The notes beneath the pieces were generated by a model. That model saw only the letters and a program-made list of their open reading frames with translations. It ran no database searches and had not been told where the DNA came from. Shown piece by piece: positions 9,579-18,359 of a stretch of 64,000 nucleotides of DNA. Within the stretch, counting starts at the first letter, position 1. The number at the start of each line of letters is the position of its first letter. The DNA comes from Massilia sp. Leaf139 (GTDB lineage: Bacteria > Pseudomonadota > Gammaproteobacteria > Burkholderiales > Burkholderiaceae_D), in the NCBI RefSeq assembly GCF_001424165.1, contig NZ_LMOJ01000026.1, forward strand, positions 124,001 to 188,000. The letters run 5' to 3'. The translations under genes were made by a program, and so were the position numbers.

Positions 9579-9713
9579 GTCATCCCGTCGGTTACGTGCG
9601 CCGCCTGCTGCGGCGCGCCAGCGGCGATGGTAACAGATGGTTGCGCGGAATGATGCCGCCACGCACTAACTTGGTGCATGGCGGGCGAGCTGACCAATGG
9701 CGGGTACGGGCTT

Positions 9714-9816
9714 AGAGCGCCTAACAAAACCGTCAGGGCAAGGCGCAGCGCCGAAGACAGTACGAAGGTACGACGAGGCGTTGCAACGCAGCCATGGCGG
9801 TTTTGTTAGGCGCTCT
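9714..9816. repeat. 103-bp palindromic intergenic element (copy 1)
   Basis: AGAGCGCCTAACAAAACCG at 9714-9732 is perfectly complementary to 9798-9816 (19-bp arms). The core between them reads AGGGCAAGGCG...AGTACG...TTGCAACGCAGCCATGG. The right arm ends on the first base of the TAA codon of the CBS gene. The core recurs at 39431-39501 with different arms, so this looks like a dispersed non-coding element. Confidence 0.75.
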
Positions 9817-10277
9817 TAGTGTCTTGCGCGTTTCTCGTGGGCCTGCTGGTTGCCGCTGATCCTCGACAGGTCGCCCATTTCCTCGGCCAGGAATTCGAGC
9901 AGCGGTTTGATCACGTCAGCAGCGCTGACGATGCCGGCCAGCGCGCCGTTGCGGTTGACCACCGGCACCCGGCGGATGCCGCGCAGGCGCATATGCTCGA
10001 TGGTCTGGTAGACGTCGTCTTCTTCGCCGCAGGTCAGCAGGTCGTCGCTCATGATGTCGCCCACCTGCAGGCTGGCGGGGTCGAGTCCGAGGGCGACGAC
10101 CGAGACCACGATGTCGCGGTCGGTGAGGATCCCGACCGGAATGGCCTCGCCATCGTTGCCGTCGACCACGACCAGGTCGCCCACATGGTGTTGTCGCATC
10201 AAGAGCGCGGCGCCCTGGACGGTTTCGTCGCGGCTGCAGCTGATGGTTTGAACGGTGCAGATGTCGCCGATGTTCAT
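9816..10277 (-). CDS. CBS-domain pair protein
   Basis: A 153-residue stand-alone tandem CBS (Bateman) module. CBS1 covers about residues 1-60 (IGILTDRDIVVSVVALGLD type ending), and CBS2 about 75-130 (RGIRRVPVVNRNGALAGIVSAADVI). Such proteins sense adenosine nucleotides and regulate partners; no partner is adjacent here. ATG 10277 has an excellent AGGGGAGG upstream, which decides it against a longer in-frame start at 10328. A palindromic repeat abuts the stop codon. Confidence 0.87.
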   Translation of the reverse strand: MNIGDICTVQTISCSRDETVQGAALLMRQHHVGDLVVVDGNDGEAIPVGILTDRDIVVSVVALGLDPASLQVGDIMSDDLLTCGEEDDVYQTIEHMRLRGIRRVPVVNRNGALAGIVSAADVIKPLLEFLAEEMGDLSRISGNQQAHEKRARH

Positions 10278-10415
10278 GGTGGCCTCCCCTGGCGCTGTCG
10301 TCATCGCGGATGGACACGAGCGCGACACACGCGGCGTGCGCGTCAGTCCGTATATGACGCAAGCTAGTGAAGGAACGTGAGGCGCGTTTGATTTGTATCA
10401 AACGCTTGATCGAAC

Positions 10416-10763
10416 TCAGGCCTTCTTATCGCCCGGCAGTTCGACGAAACAGGCGTCGACCACTTGCAAGTCGTTGTCCTTGGCGAAATTGACCACGAAG
10501 TGGTATGCCAGCGGTTCGGCCTTCTTCAGCTTGTTGTCGACGACCACGGCCTTGACGCCATTGACCATGGTCGGATGGACGTAGGGAGAGAACTGCAGGT
10601 GGGCGTGGCGGCCGCCGCTGCCTTCGGGGCGGAAGCAGGACATGACCCCGCACAGGCGCTCCGCCCAGTCGCTGGGACGGAACTGCTTGCCATTGCTGGT
10701 GAGGCCCAGGATGAAGAATTCGCCGGCGGCGCCTTCCGTCCCGGTATGCGGTAACTCGGCCAT
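10416..10763 (-). CDS. DUF3579 family protein
   Basis: A 115-residue cytoplasmic protein recognised by family-typical stretches: FILGLTSNGKQFRPSDWAE, RLCGVMSCF, FSPYVHPTMVNGVKAVVVD and FAKDNDLQVVDACF. DUF3579 is widespread in betaproteobacteria and has no established function. It is monocistronic; the next gene on the strand starts beyond a 109-bp gap. Confidence 0.75.
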   Translation of the reverse strand: MAELPHTGTEGAAGEFFILGLTSNGKQFRPSDWAERLCGVMSCFRPEGSGGRHAHLQFSPYVHPTMVNGVKAVVVDNKLKKAEPLAYHFVVNFAKDNDLQVVDACFVELPGDKKA

Positions 10764-10872
10764 AGTGCTGCTTCGAATGCTGCGTGGAGGAGACGACGGG
10801 TATTATATCTTATAGAAGAGTTGGGCACGAGGCTTGTCTCGACAACTTTAAGATACGTGTGTCGGCGCCGCC

Positions 10873-11832
10873 TCAGCCCAGCCAGACCATACTCGACAGG
10901 AGTAGCAACAGGATCATCCATAGTATCAGGGCGCGCCAGACAAGTCCTACCGTGCTTTGCAGTGCGCGCAGGCTCGGCTCCTCGCCGGGCAGCACTTCGG
11001 TGTCGGCATCGCTCAGGTCGACCGTGGCGGCGTCGATCGGCAGCAGCTGGGGGGCGTTCTCGTTCGGGGTGCCCAGGCGCACGCCCATGGCGCCGCCGCC
11101 GGCGGCCAGGATGATGCCGCGCGATTCGTCGGCCCAGCGGTTGGCGAAATTGCGCCAGGCGTAGATGGCGTCCTCGAAATTGCCGACCACGGCAAAGGCG
11201 ATGGCGGTCAGGCGCACCGGAATCCAGTCGATCCAGTAGAAGGCCTTGGCGGCGAACTGGCCGAAGGCTTCGTTGCGCATGTGCTCGGGTTCGTTCCAGG
11301 CGCGCGCCAGGTATTCCGACACCCGGTACAGCACGGCGCAGGCGGGCCCGGCCGGCATCAGGAACCAGAAGAACACGCCGAACACGCTGCGGTGGGTGGT
11401 GATGAGCGACTTTTCGACGGCGATGCGGGCGATCTCGCCGGCATCCATGCCGACCGTGTCGATGCGCGCCCACTCGGCCAGCAGCGTGCGCGCCGTGGCT
11501 TCGTCGCCGCTGCTCAGGGCGAGCTGGATCGAGGTGAAGTAATGGCTGTAGTGGCGGAAACCCAGCGTCAGGTAGACGATGGCGACGTTCCAGGCAAAGG
11601 CCAGGAAAACCAGGCCGAAATACTGCAGTACCCAATAGACGAGTGCGGTCGGCAATACCAGGATCGCCATCATCAGGAACCAGCCCATGCGGCCATTCTT
11701 CGGCTCGCCGGCATTGAACCAGCCTTCGATCCGCATCGCCAGGCCCTTGATGCCGCCGTAGACCTGGTTATCTGCGCGCAGCGGTTTCAGCTGCTCGATA
11801 ATCAATGCGCACAGAATGGAAAAAAATGTCAT
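10873..11832 (-). CDS. CobD/CbiB family membrane protein
   Basis: A 319-residue integral membrane protein with hydrophobic segments at the N-terminus, around residues 50-85, 150-175 and 205-225, and at the C-terminus (LILWMILLLLLSSMVWLG). Overall similarity is to the CobD/CbiB/AmpE superfamily, where CbiB makes adenosylcobinamide phosphate. No other cobalamin gene is present in the window and the protein is divergent, so a cobalamin role is only family-based. The annotation CobD/CbiB family is safer than cobD. Confidence 0.7.
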   Translation of the reverse strand: MTFFSILCALIIEQLKPLRADNQVYGGIKGLAMRIEGWFNAGEPKNGRMGWFLMMAILVLPTALVYWVLQYFGLVFLAFAWNVAIVYLTLGFRHYSHYFTSIQLALSSGDEATARTLLAEWARIDTVGMDAGEIARIAVEKSLITTHRSVFGVFFWFLMPAGPACAVLYRVSEYLARAWNEPEHMRNEAFGQFAAKAFYWIDWIPVRLTAIAFAVVGNFEDAIYAWRNFANRWADESRGIILAAGGGAMGVRLGTPNENAPQLLPIDAATVDLSDADTEVLPGEEPSLRALQSTVGLVWRALILWMILLLLLSSMVWLG

Positions 11833-11993
11833 GCAAGTCCTTCTTTTGTTATGGCAATACCACGCTGCCCGCTACGATAGCGCAGGTGATCGCCAGAATC
11901 AAATCAGGACTTGTAAGTATTGTTAAGCGTGCAAGAGTGAAAAAGCTTGCTACGAATACGGCGAGACGATTCAACGCCGCCATGCATCCTTGA

Positions 11994-12662
11994 TCAGGCG
12001 CGCAGGAAGTGAAAGAGGTTGCGTAACATACCCGCCGTCGCCCCCCAAATGAAGAAACGTCCATAGGGCATTGCATAAAAACTGCGGCGCCCCTTCCCTT
12101 CCGGCAGCTCGAAGGACATGCGCTGGTGGTGCATGCCGTTCATCAGAAAGGCGAGCGGCACCTCGAAGATCTCGGCCACTTCGCCCGGATCGGCGGTCAG
12201 CTCGAAGGGCGGCCTGACCAGGGCGACGACGGGCGCGACGCGGTAGGCGCTGCCGGTAATGTAATCGGGCAGCACGCCGACGATGGAGACATGACGCCGG
12301 TGCAGGCCGATTTCTTCTTCCGATTCGCGCAAGGCCGTTTCGATCGGCGAGGAATCGAGTTCCTCGGCGCGCCCGCCGGGAAAGGCGATCTGGCCGGCGT
12401 GGCTGCTCAGGTGATCGGTGCGCAGGGTCAGCAGCACGTTCAGGCCCTCGGGCCGCTCGACGATCGGCACCAGCACGGCGGCGCGGCGCAGCTTGAAACC
12501 GTGCGTCATCCACGATTCGTCCGGCGTCTCCGGCTCCCAGCGCAGGCGCGCGCGGGCGAAGCGCGCGCGCAGGCCCTCGGCCGTCAGCAAGGCGGGATCG
12601 ATGGCGGGCTCGCCGGCGATGGCGTCGACCGGCAGGCGGGATGGATCGAGATGCACCTTCAC
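11994..12662 (-). CDS. Nudix hydrolase, CoA pyrophosphatase type
   Basis: A 222-residue Nudix protein. The CoA-diphosphatase signature LLTLRTDHLSSHAGQIAFPGG runs into the Nudix box GGRAEELDSSPIETALRESE followed by EEIGL, with the metal-binding glutamates intact. It is predicted to hydrolyse CoA and acyl-CoA to phosphopantetheine and 3',5'-ADP. GTG 12662 was chosen because AGGAGA lies 9 bp upstream; the longer frame starting at 12710 begins inside the rplS terminator hairpin and is unlikely to be used. Confidence 0.85.
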   Translation of the reverse strand: MKVHLDPSRLPVDAIAGEPAIDPALLTAEGLRARFARARLRWEPETPDESWMTHGFKLRRAAVLVPIVERPEGLNVLLTLRTDHLSSHAGQIAFPGGRAEELDSSPIETALRESEEEIGLHRRHVSIVGVLPDYITGSAYRVAPVVALVRPPFELTADPGEVAEIFEVPLAFLMNGMHHQRMSFELPEGKGRRSFYAMPYGRFFIWGATAGMLRNLFHFLRA

Positions 12663-12700
12663 CAAAACGTTTCTCCTGGTTACGACCGGAAGCGGAAAAG

Positions 12701-12729
12701 AAAAAGGCATCCCGGGGGATGCCTTTTTT
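12701..12729 (-). terminator. terminator of the rpsP-rimM-trmD-rplS operon
   Basis: GGCATCCC pairs with GGGATGCC around a 2-nt loop, with a T-rich run (TTTTTCTTTT) downstream on the minus strand and also T6 on the plus side, so it could act in both directions. It lies 15 bp after the rplS stop. Confidence 0.88.
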
Positions 12730-12743
12730 CTCGACAGACGCGA

Positions 12744-13130
12744 TTACTGAGCGGCTGGAGCGGCTGCAACTTTGCGCTGTGGCAGCTTTTCTTTGATACG
12801 TGCCGACTTGCCCGAACGCTCACGCAGGTAGTACAGCTTGGCGCGACGCACGTCACCGCGGCGTTTCACTTCGATCGAAGCGATCAGCGGCGAATACAGC
12901 TGGAACGTACGCTCGACACCTTCACCCGACGAGATCTTGCGAACGATGAAGTTCGAGTTCAGGCCGCGGTTGCGACGCGAGATGACGACGCCTTCGTATG
13001 CCTGGGCGCGCTTGCGGTTGCCTTCGACGACGTTGACGCTGACGATCACGGTATCGCCTGGTGCGAAATCAGGAATGGCACGGCCGAGGCGCGCGATTTC
13101 TTCCTGCTCGAGTTGTTGAATCAGATTCAT
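12744..13130 (-). CDS. rplS: 50S ribosomal protein L19
   Basis: A 128-residue L19 at the 30S-50S interface. It begins MNLIQQLEQEEIARL and carries the family core (APGDTVIVSVNVVEGNRKR, YEGVVISRRNRGLNSNFIVR, SGEGVERTF, RRAKLYYLRER). The C-terminal tail QRKVAAAPAAQ is a short alanine-rich extension. It is the last gene of the ribosomal operon, 126 bp after trmD; the upstream in-frame codons to 13235 do not resemble L19. Confidence 0.97.
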   Translation of the reverse strand: MNLIQQLEQEEIARLGRAIPDFAPGDTVIVSVNVVEGNRKRAQAYEGVVISRRNRGLNSNFIVRKISSGEGVERTFQLYSPLIASIEVKRRGDVRRAKLYYLRERSGKSARIKEKLPQRKVAAAPAAQ

Positions 13131-13256
13131 TCTTATGACTCCAAAAACCATCTTGCTGGCGCACTGAGACGCAGTCGCGTCGCCCAGTAGAGGATGGGGT
13201 TGAACGCAAAGGCAACATGCCCTTGTGTCTCGCACCGAATCGGTGCATTTTCCAGC

Positions 13257-14018
13257 TTACTCCGCAGGACGGAGCGTCGCCAAAAACTTTTCGTCGGCCG
13301 CTGTCAACTGGCCCGCTGCGCGGGCCTCCTCCAACAGTTCCGGCCGTTTCTGCCAGGTCGCCTCCAGCATGCGCTGGCGGCGCCATTTCGTAATCTCGGC
13401 GTGGTTCCCGCCCATCAAAACCGGCGGCACCGGCACGCCCTCGTACACATCGGGGCGGGTGTAATGCGGCGAATCGAGCAGCCCGTTGACGAAACTGTCC
13501 TCGACCGCCGAGGCATCGTCGCCCAGCACACCGGGCAACAAGCGCACGACCGCATCCATCAGGGCCATCGCCGGCAATTCGCCGCCGGAGAGCACGAAGT
13601 CGCCGAGCGAAATTTCCTCGTCGACCACGCGATCCAGCAAGCGCTGGTCGACCGCTTCGTAGCGGCCACACAGGACGACCAGGCCCGGCTCGTCCTTCAG
13701 CGCCATCGCACGTGCGTGCGTCAGCGGTTTGCCTTGCGGCGACATGAACACCACGCGCGGCGGCGGCAGACCCAATGCGGCCTGGCGCGCCTTGGCCGCA
13801 TCGATTGCCGCTTCGAGGGGCTTGGCCATCATCACCATCCCGGGGCCGCCGCCATACGGGCGGTCATCCACGGTGCGGTGGCGATCGGTCGTGAAATCGC
13901 GCGGATTCCACAAGCTCAGGCCCCAGCGTTCCTGCTCGAAAGCGCGCCGGGTCACGCCCGACTGCGTCAATGCGGCAAACATCTCGGGAAACAAGCTCAC
14001 GACGTCGAATTGCATCAT
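13257..14018 (-). CDS. trmD: tRNA (guanine-N1)-methyltransferase
   Basis: A 253-residue SPOUT-class enzyme that methylates G37 in tRNAs using S-adenosylmethionine, which prevents frameshifting. Family motifs are FDVVSLFPEMF at the start, DDRPYGGGPGMVMM, the knot segments LCGRYEAVDQRL and LGDFVLSGGELPAM, and YTRPDVYEG. Length matches the family. It lies 24 bp after rimM in the canonical order rpsP-rimM-trmD-rplS. Confidence 0.97.
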   Translation of the reverse strand: MMQFDVVSLFPEMFAALTQSGVTRRAFEQERWGLSLWNPRDFTTDRHRTVDDRPYGGGPGMVMMAKPLEAAIDAAKARQAALGLPPPRVVFMSPQGKPLTHARAMALKDEPGLVVLCGRYEAVDQRLLDRVVDEEISLGDFVLSGGELPAMALMDAVVRLLPGVLGDDASAVEDSFVNGLLDSPHYTRPDVYEGVPVPPVLMGGNHAEITKWRRQRMLEATWQKRPELLEEARAAGQLTAADEKFLATLRPAE

Positions 14019-14042
14019 GACCTCGCTTCAAGCGGATGGGGC

Positions 14043-14615
14043 TTAATAATCCAGGCCCCAGTCCAGGGTAATCTTTTTCGACTTCACGTCGACGGACTTG
14101 ACGAACTGATCCACAAACGGCACGAGGCGCTCGGGCGCCTTGTCGGTTGCTGCCGGATCGCTCATGGGCTCGATGCGCAGAATCGACTGCGGACCGTTGC
14201 TCATCATGTCGATCACCTTGCCGAGGGCTTCGCCCTGCAGGTTCACGACATCCATGCCGATCAGGTCGGACCAGTAATACTCGTCTTCCTCGAGCGCGGG
14301 AAACGCGGCGCGCGACACATGCACGGCGACGCCCTTGAGCGCCTCCGCCGCGTCGCGGCCCGCCATCCCGACGAGGGTGGCGACCACGTCGCCGCCATGC
14401 ATCTTCGCAGTCCGTACGGTGACGGAATGCAGGCTCGGTTTATCGAGCCACCAGGTTTTCACGTTCAGCAGCGCATCGGCGTCCGTCGAGAACGGCGTAA
14501 CGCGGATGGCGCCCATGACGCCATAGGCGCCGGAGACATAGCCGACCTGGGTCAGGTCGTCCGGGGCTTGCGCCCCATTTGCAACTGCGGCAGCTGAATC
14601 CACTGAATCGGTCAA
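14043..14615 (-). CDS. rimM: 16S rRNA processing protein RimM
   Basis: A 190-residue ribosome-maturation factor that binds S19 in the 30S head. The N-terminal beta-barrel starts at VGYVSGAYGVMGAIRV and the PRC-barrel half includes DEYYWSDLIGMDVVN. The only start that keeps the usual 15-nt spacing to rpsP is TTG at 14615, with AAGG 8 bp before it; GTG 14603 is an alternative that would trim four residues. Confidence 0.94.
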   Translation of the reverse strand: MTDSVDSAAAVANGAQAPDDLTQVGYVSGAYGVMGAIRVTPFSTDADALLNVKTWWLDKPSLHSVTVRTAKMHGGDVVATLVGMAGRDAAEALKGVAVHVSRAAFPALEEDEYYWSDLIGMDVVNLQGEALGKVIDMMSNGPQSILRIEPMSDPAATDKAPERLVPFVDQFVKSVDVKSKKITLDWGLDY

Positions 14616-14630
14616 ACCTGGAACCTTGCT

Positions 14631-14879
14631 TTAGGCTGCTGGGGTCTGCTGAGCGACCAGGCGAGCAACGGTTGGCGACAGTTGTGCGCCAACGCCTTGC
14701 CAGTAGGCCAGACGGTCAGCGGTGATACGCAGGCCCACTTCGGCGCCCGAGGCCATCGGGTTGTAGAAACCGATGCGCTCGATGAAACGGCCATCGCGGC
14801 GGTTACGCGAATCGGTTGCAACGATGTTGAAGAACGGGCGCTTCTTGGCGCCTCCACGAGCTAAACGAATAACGACCAT
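14631..14879 (-). CDS. rpsP: 30S ribosomal protein S16
   Basis: An 82-residue S16, essential for 30S assembly. It starts MVVIRLARGGAKKRPFFNIV and contains DSRNRRDGRFIERIGFYNP, both diagnostic. It is the first gene of the operon, with a sigma-70 promoter about 40 bp upstream (14920-14949). ATG 14879 is the conserved start; the longer frame to 14933 runs through the promoter. Confidence 0.97.
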   Translation of the reverse strand: MVVIRLARGGAKKRPFFNIVATDSRNRRDGRFIERIGFYNPMASGAEVGLRITADRLAYWQGVGAQLSPTVARLVAQQTPAA

Positions 14880-15210
14880 AATATTTCCAAAAAGTTGTGC
14901 TGGACGGAGAAAGCCGACGATTATAGCGCGCAACGTCGGAGAGCGGCAAGCAATAATGATAAAACGCGGACGACGGGCGCGCAGTCCCGGCCGAATCGCG
15001 CATTATCCGCTATTTTTTACGCGACCGCTACCTCCCCCCCCACCCTGCATCCGCCGTGCCCTCCGCCTTGACGCGTTGATACATTGCATTTACATAAAAA
15101 GTAATGCTTTTGTCACGTTTATAAACGATACTTTCTGTTTTCGCGTAACACATTCGCGCCCTTTATTTCGGCTACTTCGTTCCGCTATTTCGTTCACTAC
15201 TCGCTTCTGC
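14880..15210. other. 331-bp gene-free region between divergent rpsP and the TM2 gene
   Basis: Contains the rpsP promoter at its left end. The right half (about 15070-15185) is unusually AT-rich for this genome and holds TTGATACATTGCATTTACAT and TTTATAAACGATACTTTC, the likely but undefined promoter region of the TM2 gene. No ORF, repeat or RNA gene recognised. Confidence 0.5.
14920..14949 (-). promoter_or_regulatory. sigma-70 promoter of the rpsP operon
   Basis: On the minus strand TTGCCG (14949-14944) and a perfect TATAAT (14925-14920) are separated by 18 bp. The TATAAT ends 41 bp before the rpsP ATG. Confidence 0.7.
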
Positions 15211-15621
15211 ATGGCACACAAGAACAAGACGCTCGCGACCGCGCTGGCGCTGACCCTGGGATCGCTGGGGGCGCACCGCTTCTACCTGCATGGCGGCGTC
15301 GACCGGATCGGCCTGCTGCACGTCAGCAGCCTGCCGATCGCCGGCCTCATCTTCAGCAATGCCCACACGCTGCATTCCTTTTATGCGCTGCTGCCACTGC
15401 TGGTCTCGGCCATCGCCGCCTTCATCGGCGCCCTGGTCATCGGCCTCACGCCCGACGACCAGTGGGATGCGCGCTTCAATCCCAACACGGGCACCCCGTC
15501 GCGCTCGAACTGGATCCTGGCCGTGCTGCTGGTGACTACCCTGCTGGTCGGCGCGACGGTGCTGATCGCCACCATTTCACGCCTGTTCGACCTGCTGTAC
15601 ACAGGCGGCGCCTACGGCTAA
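15211..15621 (+). CDS. TM2-domain membrane protein
   Basis: A 136-residue protein starting MAHKNKTLATALALTLGSLGAHRFYL, the TM2 signature in which a transmembrane helix is followed by GxHRFY. Two further hydrophobic helices follow at about residues 50-77 and 100-122, with a polar loop TPDDQWDARFNPNTG between them. TM2 proteins are small inner-membrane proteins without a settled role. It converges on the lipoprotein gene across an 18-bp gap. Confidence 0.75.
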   Translation: MAHKNKTLATALALTLGSLGAHRFYLHGGVDRIGLLHVSSLPIAGLIFSNAHTLHSFYALLPLLVSAIAAFIGALVIGLTPDDQWDARFNPNTGTPSRSNWILAVLLVTTLLVGATVLIATISRLFDLLYTGGAYG

Positions 15622-15639
15622 AGGCAGACGGCAAGCGCA

Positions 15640-16296
15640 TCAGAGTCCGGCCGGCCAGCGGTACTTCGGCAGCACGGCGGGCGCGGCGCCGCTGACGATC
15701 ACGATTTCCCTGTGCGGCACCAGCTCCAGCTGCGCCGGGTCGCCGGTATAGCGGGTCAGGCGCTCGTTCTCGATCAGGTAGAAGCGCACCGGCCCCGCCA
15801 GGCCCGCCGTCCCGTTCACGCCCAGCGGCTGGTTCCAGAGCGCGAAGAACTGGGCCAGCGTGTACTTCTTCGGCACGTCGGCCTCCATGTGCACCATGCC
15901 GATCACGTCGTGGGTATGCAATTCATAGGTGCAGCCGCTGCGGCCCACATTGTCCGGCAGCCCGAGCCGCGTTCCCTCCTTGTAGATCGAGATCAGCGAG
16001 TGCTGGTGGTAGTTGACGGTGCCGAGGCAGCCGACGCCGCTCACCGGCGCGCGGTTGGCCGGCGCCACCCAGGTGCTCCAGCCGGGCGTGTTGTTGATGG
16101 TCGCAGGGACAAGGTCGGTTGCCGTGGCGGCCAGCACGGGCTCCTGGGCGGCCGGGGGCGGCGGGCTCGGCTGGACAGGGTCGGGACTGGTGGCCACCGG
16201 CGCCGGATCGGAACCGCCGCCGCAGCCGGCCAGCACGGCCAGGGAAGCGACGAGAAGCAGGGGTAGCCGGGCGCTGCGCGCTGATATTGAAGTCAT
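15640..16296 (-). CDS. putative lipoprotein with conserved His-rich fold (YHQHSL / ELHTHD)
   Basis: A 218-residue secreted protein. The signal peptide ends in lipobox LAGC, so lipid attachment is likely. A Pro-rich linker spans about 28-50. The folded part has clustered histidines and cysteines: GCLGTVNYHQHSLISIYKEG, SGCTYELHTHDVIGMVHMEA and YTLAQFFALWNQPLGVNG. The pattern HxH...LHTHD...GxxHxE followed by LxQFF recurs in uncharacterised bacterial and archaeal secreted proteins and suggests metal binding. Function is unknown. Confidence 0.7.
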   Translation of the reverse strand: MTSISARSARLPLLLVASLAVLAGCGGGSDPAPVATSPDPVQPSPPPPAAQEPVLAATATDLVPATINNTPGWSTWVAPANRAPVSGVGCLGTVNYHQHSLISIYKEGTRLGLPDNVGRSGCTYELHTHDVIGMVHMEADVPKKYTLAQFFALWNQPLGVNGTAGLAGPVRFYLIENERLTRYTGDPAQLELVPHREIVIVSGAAPAVLPKYRWPAGL

Positions 16297-16404
16297 GATG
16301 GGCTCCAGGTATGGATGGGTGAAACGACTTTACGAACGCGGCCGTAATATTCCGCTTAACCTGGATCAAGCTCAGCGGCTTGGGCGCGTTTTGCGTCCGG
16401 ACAT

Positions 16405-16430
16405 GAAAAAAGCGGCCCGCAGGCCGCTTT
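16405..16430 (-). terminator. terminator of the etfB-etfA-acyl-CoA dehydrogenase unit
   Basis: On the minus strand AAAGCGGCC pairs with GGCCGCTTT (loop TGCG region) and continues into a T6 run. It lies 21 bp beyond the acyl-CoA dehydrogenase stop. Confidence 0.9.
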
Positions 16431-16450
16431 CCAATACGCGGACGAGTCGC

Positions 16451-18241
16451 TCAGAACTGCTCGACGTCCAGCGCCAGCACGCCGGCACTGCCTTCGACGA
16501 TCGCCGCACGCAGGCCGCCCGCACCCGACAGGATGTGGTCGGCGAAGAAGCGCGCGGTGGCGATCTTGGCGCGCAGGAAGGCCGCGTCGCCTTCACCGGC
16601 ATCCAGTTTGCGCTGTGCGACCAGGGCCGCGCGCGCCATCTGCCAGCCGCCCAGCACGATGCCGGCCAGCTTCAGGTAGAGCACGGAACCGGCGAACACG
16701 CCCTTGATGTCCGACTTGACGTTGGCGACGACGAAGTCGACGACTTCTTCCAGCGCGGCCGAACCGAGTTCCAGCTGCTTGCGGATGGCCGCGAAATCGG
16801 CGCCCTGCACTTCCGCCAGCGCGGCTTGCGTTTCGCGTACCTGGGCGATGATCGACTTCGCCACCGCGCCGCCGTCGCGCACCGTCTTGCGGCCGACCAG
16901 GTCGTTCGCCTGGATCGCGGTCGTGCCTTCGTAGATCGTCAGGATCTTGGCATCGCGGTAGTGCTGGGCCGCGCCGGTCTCCTCGATGAAGCCCATGCCG
17001 CCATGCACCTGCACGCCGTCGCGGGCGACGTTCTCGCTCATTTCGGTCGACCAGCCCTTGATGACGGGCACCAGGTATTCGTAGACGGCCAGGTTGGCTT
17101 TGCGGGTGGCTTCGTCGGCATGGTAATGGGCCACGTCCGAGATGCCGGCGCCGACATAGGCCAGCGCGCGCGCGGCTTCCGTCTGGGCGCGCATCGACAT
17201 CAGCATGCGGCGCACGTCCGGGTGGTTGATGATGGCCACCGGGCCGGCGGAACCCGCCAGGTCGCGCGACTGGATGCGCTCCTTGGCGAAAGCGACCGCC
17301 TGCTGGTAGGCGCGTTCGGCCAGGCCGATGCCCTGCATGCCGACGCCGAAGCGGGCCGCGTTCATCATGATGAACATGTATTCCAGGCCGCGGTTTTCTT
17401 CGCCCACCAGGGTGCCGATGGCGCCGCCGTGGTCGCCGAACTGCAGCACCGCGGTCGGGCTGGCCTTGATGCCGAGCTTGTGCTCGATCGAGACGCAGTG
17501 GGCGTCGTTGCGCGCGCCGGGCGTGCCGTCCTCGTTGATCAGGAATTTCGGCACGATGAACAGCGAGATCCCCTTCACGCCCGGCGGCGCGTCCGGCGTA
17601 CGGGCCAGCACCAGGTGGATGATGTTTTCGGCCATGTCGTGCTCACCGTAGGTGATGTAGATCTTGGTGCCGAAAATCTTGTAGGTGCCGTCGCCCTCCG
17701 GCACGGCGCGGGTGCGCACGGCGGCCAGATCCGAGCCGGCCTGCGGCTCGGTGAGGTTCATGGTGCCCGTCCACTTGCCGGTGATGAGCGGCTCGAGGTA
17801 CAGGGCCTTCTGCTCGTCGGAGCCTGCCGTCAGCAGCGCCTCGATGGCGCCGTCGGTCAGCAGCGCGACCAGCGCGAACGAGATCGAGGCGGCGTTGAGC
17901 ATCTCGGTGCATGGGGTACCGACGAGTTTCGGCAGGCCCTGGCCGCCGAACTCCTGCGGATGCTGGATACCCTGCCAGCCGGATTCGCCGAAGGCCTGGA
18001 AGGCGACCTTGAAGCCGGCGGCGGTCGTGACCTGGCCGTCGTGCCAGAAGCTCGGCTCCTTGTCGCTCGGATGATTCAGGGGCGCGACGACTTCGCCGCA
18101 GAACTTCGCGTTCTCTTCCAGCACCGCTTCCACGGTATCGGTGGTGGCGTCTTCGCAGCCTGGCAGCTGGCTCACCTGCTGCAAACCGGCCAGTTCGTTC
18201 AGGACGAACAGCATGTCTTTGATCGGGGCTTGGTAGCTCAC
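16451..18241 (-). CDS. acyl-CoA dehydrogenase with C-terminal extension
   Basis: A 596-residue FAD enzyme, longer than classical 380-residue acyl-CoA dehydrogenases because of an N-terminal cap and a C-terminal domain of the PF12806 type. Motifs include GTMNLTEPQAGSDLAAVRTR for FAD binding, GIKASPTAVLQFG, and VQVHGGMGFIEETGAAQHYRDAKILTIYEGTT split by the flavin-contact region (IYEGTTAIQANDL). It probably oxidises fatty acyl-CoA and passes electrons to the ETF encoded just upstream. A hairpin and a REP-like palindrome lie in the 118-bp gap to etfA. Confidence 0.92.
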   Translation of the reverse strand: MSYQAPIKDMLFVLNELAGLQQVSQLPGCEDATTDTVEAVLEENAKFCGEVVAPLNHPSDKEPSFWHDGQVTTAAGFKVAFQAFGESGWQGIQHPQEFGGQGLPKLVGTPCTEMLNAASISFALVALLTDGAIEALLTAGSDEQKALYLEPLITGKWTGTMNLTEPQAGSDLAAVRTRAVPEGDGTYKIFGTKIYITYGEHDMAENIIHLVLARTPDAPPGVKGISLFIVPKFLINEDGTPGARNDAHCVSIEHKLGIKASPTAVLQFGDHGGAIGTLVGEENRGLEYMFIMMNAARFGVGMQGIGLAERAYQQAVAFAKERIQSRDLAGSAGPVAIINHPDVRRMLMSMRAQTEAARALAYVGAGISDVAHYHADEATRKANLAVYEYLVPVIKGWSTEMSENVARDGVQVHGGMGFIEETGAAQHYRDAKILTIYEGTTAIQANDLVGRKTVRDGGAVAKSIIAQVRETQAALAEVQGADFAAIRKQLELGSAALEEVVDFVVANVKSDIKGVFAGSVLYLKLAGIVLGGWQMARAALVAQRKLDAGEGDAAFLRAKIATARFFADHILSGAGGLRAAIVEGSAGVLALDVEQF

Positions 18242-18269
18242 GATATCTCCTCAGAATTTTGGACGTAAA

Positions 18270-18354
18270 ACAGGCCACGGCAGTCGGCATGTGCCGAACC
18301 AGCGTGGCCTGTGTGGTGCTTTTGTAGGGTGGGCGGGAAACCCGCCCACCCTAC
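18270..18354. repeat. double hairpin between etfA and the acyl-CoA dehydrogenase gene, including REP-like palindrome
   Basis: Two structures. ACAGGCCACG (18270-18279) pairs with CGTGGCCTGT (18303-18312) and encloses CGGCATGTGCCG. Next, 18324-18354 is a perfect 14-bp stem, GTAGGGTGGGCGGG, with loop AAA, the most symmetrical member of the window's GTAG palindrome family. Both lie inside the transcribed unit, so they may set the relative levels of ETF and dehydrogenase mRNA. Confidence 0.65.
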
Positions 18355-18359
18355 CTAAA

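Noticed and set aside
7416..9653. Large plus-strand frame opposite the M16 protease
   Set aside because: Antisense shadow of a well-supported protease gene.
10873..11832. Cobalamin biosynthesis locus
   Set aside because: Only a divergent CobD/CbiB family protein is present, with no other cob or cbi gene in the window.
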